Made by a program: the position numbers and the translations under genes. DNA of 64,000 nucleotides from Streptomyces sp. NBC_01214 (GTDB taxonomy: Bacteria; Actinomycetota; Actinomycetes; Streptomycetales; Streptomycetaceae), in NCBI RefSeq assembly GCF_026340975.1, contig NZ_JAPEOS010000002.1, positions 700,501-764,500 of the forward strand, written 5' to 3'. The number at the start of each line of letters is the position of its first letter. The first letter of the stretch is position 1. The notes under the pieces are model-generated. The model saw nothing but the letters and a program-made list of their open reading frames with translations, made no database searches and was not told the origin of the DNA. Positions 59,987 through 64,000 of the stretch are shown here, piece after piece.

Positions 59987-60073
59987 GTTGAGCGGACGGG
60001 GAGACGGGGTGCACACGTGAGATCCACGGACCGACCCACGGAGAACCACGGAAACAGTGGGGAAGGAGACGGG

Positions 60074-62479
60074 GTGTCCGGCGAACCCCGGCAGTTAGCC
60101 GACGAGGCGACGAACGGCGCCGCCGATCCGCGCCCCGCCCCCGAGCCGCCAGCGAGCCCGACCCCGCCGGCGACCCCGACCCCGACCCCGTCCACACCCC
60201 CATCCCCGTCACCCGCACGAGTGAATTCCGAAACGGATTCCCGGGCGGACTCCAGGGCGGATTCCGGAGCCGATCCCGGTTCCTCCGAGGGCGACTACCG
60301 CGTCTACAACAACTTCTACGGCCCGCAGTACCACGGCCGCGCCCACTTCGGCATCGCCACCGCCGAGCGGCCCGGGCGGGCCCGCGCCACCGGCCTCCTC
60401 GACGGCGACGAGATCGACGCGCTGCTGCGCTCGTACATCCGCCCCGACTGCTTCGACGACGCGGCCGGCGAGCTGTCCCGTACCGGCATCGTCGTCCTGA
60501 CCGGCCCCCAGGGCACGGGCAAGCGCTCCGGTGCGGTCGCCCTGCTCCGGGAGACCGTCGGCCCCTCCGCCGACTACGTGGTGCTCTCGCCCGACATCGG
60601 CCTCGACCAGCTCGCGGAGCGGACCTTCGACGCGGGCGTCGGCTACGTCGTCCTCGACCGCACCGGAACCGCCGCCGCTGCGGGAGCCGCGGGAGCTGCC
60701 GGATCCGCCGGATCCGCCGCGACCCCCGCGGACGCCCCCGGACCGTCCTCCGACTTCGACTGGCGCCGCGTGCGCGACCAGCTGCGCCGCCACCGCGCCC
60801 ATCTGGTGATCACCACCGTGCACGGCGTGGCCGGCCGCTCCCCCAAGGCCGTACGTCATCTGGCGTGGCGGCCCCCGGCCCTGGACAAGGTGGTACGGGC
60901 CCGGCTGGTCCAGGCCCGCGTCCCGCAGGAGGTGGTCGACCGCGCCGTGGCCGGCATCCCGCCCGGCTGCCCCATCGCGGTCGTCGCCGACGCGGCCCAG
61001 CGGATCGCGGCCGGCGCCGACCCCGACCAGGCGTGGAAGGAGCACAGCGGCAGCGCCCCGCAGGCGGTCCAGGAGTGGTTCGGCGCCGAGGAGGAGCGGA
61101 GCCTGCGCGAGATCGCCGAGGTCACCACCCTCGCCTTCGCCCCCGGCATCGGACGGCGCGCCTTCGAATCGCTCCAGGACCTCCTCGAACGGCTCCTCGG
61201 ACCGGTCTACTTCACACCGGAAGCCGCGTACGGGACCGCGTACGGGACCGCGTCCGGGGCCGGGACCGGGGCCGGGGCCGGGGCCGCCGCCGACGGTGCG
61301 GCAGCCCCCGACGCCACGGGGCAGGCGGCCGCCCCCGAAGGCACCGACCCGCAGCAGCGCCGCCGCGCCCGCCCCGTGGACCGGCGCCGCTCGCTCTCCC
61401 GCAACGCCCTGATCACCACCGAGATGCAGGTCTACGGCGCGACCACCCGTGAGGTCATGGTCTTCGCCGACTCCGAGCTGCGCCGCTGGGTGCTACAGGC
61501 GCTGTGGCGCGATCACCCCACCGAATACTGGGACGCGGTCCGCCACTGGCTGGACGCGCTCGTCGACGCCGACCCCGACCCCGCCCTCCAGCTCTCCATC
61601 GCCTCCGGACTCACACTGCTCGGGCACATCGCCTTCGACGAGGTCGTGCAGAGCTACCTCGACCCGTGGGCGCGCGGGGAGAGCGGCGAGATCGGGCAGA
61701 CCCTCGCGGTGTACGTGCTCTGGTACATGTGCCTGGAGGAGACCCAGGCGGCCGCCGCGCTCACCCTGGCCCGCACTTGGGCCCAGTCCCTCCACCCCAC
61801 CCTGCGGGGCACCGCGCTGATCGCCTTCAGCGGCCAGCTCGGCGTCACCTTCCCCACCGACGCGGTGAAGTGGCTCTGGGCGGTGCTGCGCACCAGCGCC
61901 CTCGAAAAGCGGGAGGAACGCGAACACGGGCTGCGGGCCTGGGCGCAGCTGTTCCTGACGCTCGTCGACTGCCAGGAGGACGCCGGCATCGTGCTCGACG
62001 CCCTGGCGCACCGGATCAGGAAGGAACGGCGCACCCGGTCCGCCGCCTACTCGGCGACCGGCCTGCTCGTCCTCGAGACCACCCTCTGGATCTTCACCGC
62101 CACCGAGCGGCTCTCGGGCCGCCCCGCCGTCGCACGCTACGTCGCCGACCGGCCCGAGGAGGCCGACGTCGTCGCCGAGTTGTGGGCGGCGGTCCTCTGC
62201 TACCGGCCGCTGCGCCGCAGCGCCCTGTCCGCGCTGCTCGGCGCGGTCCGCGGCCTGCACGCCGTTACCTCCGACCCCACCGCTGCGGCCGCGCGACTCG
62301 GTCACGCCCTCGCCGCCGCGCTTCCGCAGGTCGAGCACCCCTTGCTGACGAGCGAGCTGGGCCGACTCGCGGTCTCCCGTCCCACCCGCACCACTGGTCC
62401 CACCCGCGCCACTGGTCCCGACTGCGTCGCGGCCCTGCTCGGCGCCTTGAACCGTGTGAAGGACACCGAACCACGATGA
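60074..62479 (+). CDS. P-loop NTPase with amyloid-type motif and helical C-terminal region
   Basis: The 801-residue protein starts at GTG 60074 after GGAAGGAG (an upstream GTG at 60017 is possible). A Pro/Thr/Ser and Ser/Asp/Ala linker leads to the motif YNNFYGPQYHGRAHFGI (60305-60355), then a P-loop (VVLTGPQGTGKRSGAVALL). A possible Walker B is VGYVVLDRTG, followed by an Ala/Gly insert. From about residue 400 the protein is helical-repeat-like, with many Trp/Leu/Ala-rich helices (VMVFADSELRRWVLQALWRDHPTEYWDAVRHWLDALVDADPDPALQLSIASGLTLLG). It looks like a STAND-like NTPase. Its stop overlaps the next start (ATGA). Confidence 0.78.
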   Translation: MSGEPRQLADEATNGAADPRPAPEPPASPTPPATPTPTPSTPPSPSPARVNSETDSRADSRADSGADPGSSEGDYRVYNNFYGPQYHGRAHFGIATAERPGRARATGLLDGDEIDALLRSYIRPDCFDDAAGELSRTGIVVLTGPQGTGKRSGAVALLRETVGPSADYVVLSPDIGLDQLAERTFDAGVGYVVLDRTGTAAAAGAAGAAGSAGSAATPADAPGPSSDFDWRRVRDQLRRHRAHLVITTVHGVAGRSPKAVRHLAWRPPALDKVVRARLVQARVPQEVVDRAVAGIPPGCPIAVVADAAQRIAAGADPDQAWKEHSGSAPQAVQEWFGAEEERSLREIAEVTTLAFAPGIGRRAFESLQDLLERLLGPVYFTPEAAYGTAYGTASGAGTGAGAGAAADGAAAPDATGQAAAPEGTDPQQRRRARPVDRRRSLSRNALITTEMQVYGATTREVMVFADSELRRWVLQALWRDHPTEYWDAVRHWLDALVDADPDPALQLSIASGLTLLGHIAFDEVVQSYLDPWARGESGEIGQTLAVYVLWYMCLEETQAAAALTLARTWAQSLHPTLRGTALIAFSGQLGVTFPTDAVKWLWAVLRTSALEKREEREHGLRAWAQLFLTLVDCQEDAGIVLDALAHRIRKERRTRSAAYSATGLLVLETTLWIFTATERLSGRPAVARYVADRPEEADVVAELWAAVLCYRPLRRSALSALLGAVRGLHAVTSDPTAAAARLGHALAAALPQVEHPLLTSELGRLAVSRPTRTTGPTRATGPDCVAALLGALNRVKDTEPR

Positions 62480-64000
62480 CCACGATCCGCAGGACCTATC
62501 CCCTGGTCGAGGAGCGGGTGTTGGCACCCGCACCCCGCACCGGTCGCCGCTTCTGGAACCAACCGACCCGCTCGCACGACGAACTGCCCCGCGTCTCCGC
62601 CCACCAGGTCCTCGTCTACCGCACCGGGGACCAGTACCTCACCGACCACGGCGTCCGCGGGCCCGGCGACGAGACCGTCCTGAACGCCGGCTCGGTCACC
62701 GTCGTCGACTGCCGTACCGCCGTGCCGGTCACGGTCGGCACCGACGTACCGTCCGCCGAGACCGACGGCTTCACCGTCCAGGTCGCCTTCCACTGCACGG
62801 TCACCGACCCCGTGGCCGTCGTCCGCGAGGGCGTCGTCGACGTGGAGTCCCGGCTGCTCGGCTACCTCCGGGCGCTGCCCGGACTCACCGACGTCACCCA
62901 GGAATGGCCGCTCGAAGCGGGCAAGGAGGTGTCCCGGAGGCTGACCGCGCGCCTGATCTCGTACCTGGAGATGGAACCTCCGCGGATCGCCGGGCTCTCC
63001 GTCGGCGACCCGTACCTGACGGTGCTCACCCCGCAGGAGTTCGCCGACCAGCAGCGCCGCGCCGACGAGGAGCGGCGCGAACGCGAGCACGACCGCGTGA
63101 AGGAGGCGGTGCGCCGCGAGCGCGAGCAGATGGAGCACGAGCGCGAGAAGGAACGCAAGGCGATGGAAGCCGAGCGCAAGTCGCTCGAAATGCGGCACCA
63201 GCAGGAACTGGAAGACCTCAAGCGGTCCTACGCCCAGCGGACCGACGCCGAGGACCAGCACTACACCCACAACCTCAAGCGCAAGGACTTCGAGTTCGAG
63301 CGCACGGAGGCGCTCAAGGACCTCGAAGACTTCGGCACCGACCCCGCCAACACCGACGTCCTCGCCCAGCGCCGGGGCGAGATCGGGTACTCCGAGCTGT
63401 CCGAGCGGCAGCGCGAGAGCGACCGGGTGCGGCGCGAGCGGCAGCGCGAGGACGAGGAGCGCCACTGGGAGAACGCCGAACGGCGGCGCCACGCAGAGCG
63501 GGAGGACCTCCGCTACAGCCTGGAGCGCGAGGACCGCCACCGCGAGGTCGACCGCCAGGACCAGCGCGCCGCGCTCGACGCCGCCCGGGAGGAGCAGCGC
63601 GAGCAGCGGGCCGCGGACCGCGACGACCGGCTGCGGAAGCGTGCCGAGCAGCGCGAGGACGTGCTGGCCGACCGGGCCGAGCGGCGGCACCGGGCCGACC
63701 GGCGCGACAACGTCAACCAGGAACTGGGCCGCCAGATGATCAACCGCGGCCTCCTCGACAACGCGCCGCTCGACGCGCGTGCCTTCGTCGAGCGGCTCAG
63801 CACCGGACAGGGCCTCCTCGACCAGGATCCCCCCGCCGCCGCGCAGGTGGCCGGAGCCGCCGACACCCCGCAGCTGAAGGAGGGCACCGGCACGTCGTCC
63901 CGGGACCGTTCCGACGAGCGCCGCGGACGGTCCTACGGCCAGGAGGATCCGTACGGGAAGGGGGAGTACGGACGGGAGAACGGTCCGCGCGACGCCCGGC
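62476..64000 (+). CDS. SPFH-like/long charged coiled-coil protein (partial, cut by window end)
   Basis: Starts at ATG 62476 overlapping the NTPase stop. The first 190 residues resemble an SPFH/Band 7-type beta domain (VLVYRTGDQYLTDHGVRGPGDETVLNAGSVTVVDCRTAVPVTVGTDV, FTVQVAFHCTVTDPVAVVREGVVDVESRLL). From about 190 a highly charged coiled-coil, rich in Arg/Glu/Asp (QQRRADEERREREHDRVKEAVRREREQMEHEREKERKAMEAERKS), runs to about 420. No stop occurs before 64000; the C-terminus is unseen. It is probably a membrane or scaffold partner of the NTPase. Confidence 0.75.
   Translation, partial: MTTIRRTYPLVEERVLAPAPRTGRRFWNQPTRSHDELPRVSAHQVLVYRTGDQYLTDHGVRGPGDETVLNAGSVTVVDCRTAVPVTVGTDVPSAETDGFTVQVAFHCTVTDPVAVVREGVVDVESRLLGYLRALPGLTDVTQEWPLEAGKEVSRRLTARLISYLEMEPPRIAGLSVGDPYLTVLTPQEFADQQRRADEERREREHDRVKEAVRREREQMEHEREKERKAMEAERKSLEMRHQQELEDLKRSYAQRTDAEDQHYTHNLKRKDFEFERTEALKDLEDFGTDPANTDVLAQRRGEIGYSELSERQRESDRVRRERQREDEERHWENAERRRHAEREDLRYSLEREDRHREVDRQDQRAALDAAREEQREQRAADRDDRLRKRAEQREDVLADRAERRHRADRRDNVNQELGRQMINRGLLDNAPLDARAFVERLSTGQGLLDQDPPAAAQVAGAADTPQLKEGTGTSSRDRSDERRGRSYGQEDPYGKGEYGRENGPRDAR

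Noticed and set aside
60659..60745. Simple Ala/Gly/Ser repeats in the NTPase as a separate feature
   Set aside because: They are in-frame low-complexity insert within the NTPase domain, common in Streptomyces proteins.

Overview
The window reads as a stretch of Streptomyces chromosome, or that of a very close actinomycete. GC is very high throughout, third codon positions are strongly G/C, GTG starts are frequent, and most hairpin terminators lack a clear U-tract. Marker families fit: a WhiB-like regulator, DUF1707 and DUF4245 proteins, a polyphosphate glucokinase and a SpoIIE-type phosphatase. From memory, the order ahpD-ahpC-oxyR ... PBP ... SpoIIE phosphatase, DUF402, fumC ... class I fumarase, DUF1707, whiB-like, glpX, DUF4245, nitroreductase, xseB-xseA, ispH, ppgK, ychF is the order known around SCO5031-SCO5061 in S. 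coelicolor. That would make 22-53.8 kb conserved core carrying some strain-specific insertions.

Layout. 0-3 kb holds the end of a Tad/Flp pilus locus: an atypical response regulator, Flp prepilin, a TadG-like protein, a lipoprotein and an OmpA-domain protein. The matching DUF192 protein and A24 prepilin peptidase lie at 12.6-14.1 kb. 3-12.6 kb is mixed accessory content: an AhpD-like enzyme, two TetR regulators each facing or next to the gene it probably controls across visible palindromic operators, a drug exporter, a secreted polysaccharide deacetylase, an orphan ABC sugar-binding lipoprotein and a SUKH protein. 14-22 kb carries an aldo/keto reductase, a cis-prenyltransferase, a PIN-PhoH ATPase, a secreted lytic transglycosylase, an AI-2E family membrane protein and two tandem paralogous membrane proteins. 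22-31.9 kb has the peroxide-stress genes ahpD, ahpC and oxyR, a decayed ABC transporter, an SPFH/ribbon-helix-helix operon, a class A PBP, a SpoIIE phosphatase and a DUF402 protein. Between the two fumarase genes (31.9-42.3 kb) sits a block with a GDSL/ricin hydrolase, a glycerophosphodiesterase and a four-gene cassette led by a WXG-type protein. 42.4-53.8 kb is housekeeping.

From 53.8 kb the content changes. Two toxin-antitoxin modules and decayed genes lie between two near-identical copies of the last 23 coding bases of ychF, which looks like an inserted or duplicated segment. A CPCC/HEAT gene pair follows. The most interesting part is 57.6-64 kb: a Crp/Fnr regulator with a cyclic-nucleotide-type domain, a PycTM-like (DUF5706) membrane protein, a class III nucleotidyl-cyclase-like protein, a large P-loop NTPase with a helical C-terminal region, and an SPFH-like/coiled-coil protein cut by the window end. 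The cyclase and the NTPase carry a matching short motif of the N-x-x-x-G-x-x-x-x-G-x-x-x-F-G-I type. It sits at the extreme C-terminus of the cyclase, reachable only through a +1 shift at a GGGG run, and just before the P-loop domain of the NTPase. This is the layout known for bacterial amyloid-signalling effector/NLR pairs. I read the region as a candidate Pycsar-related defence or signalling locus gated by an NTPase; that reading is inference.
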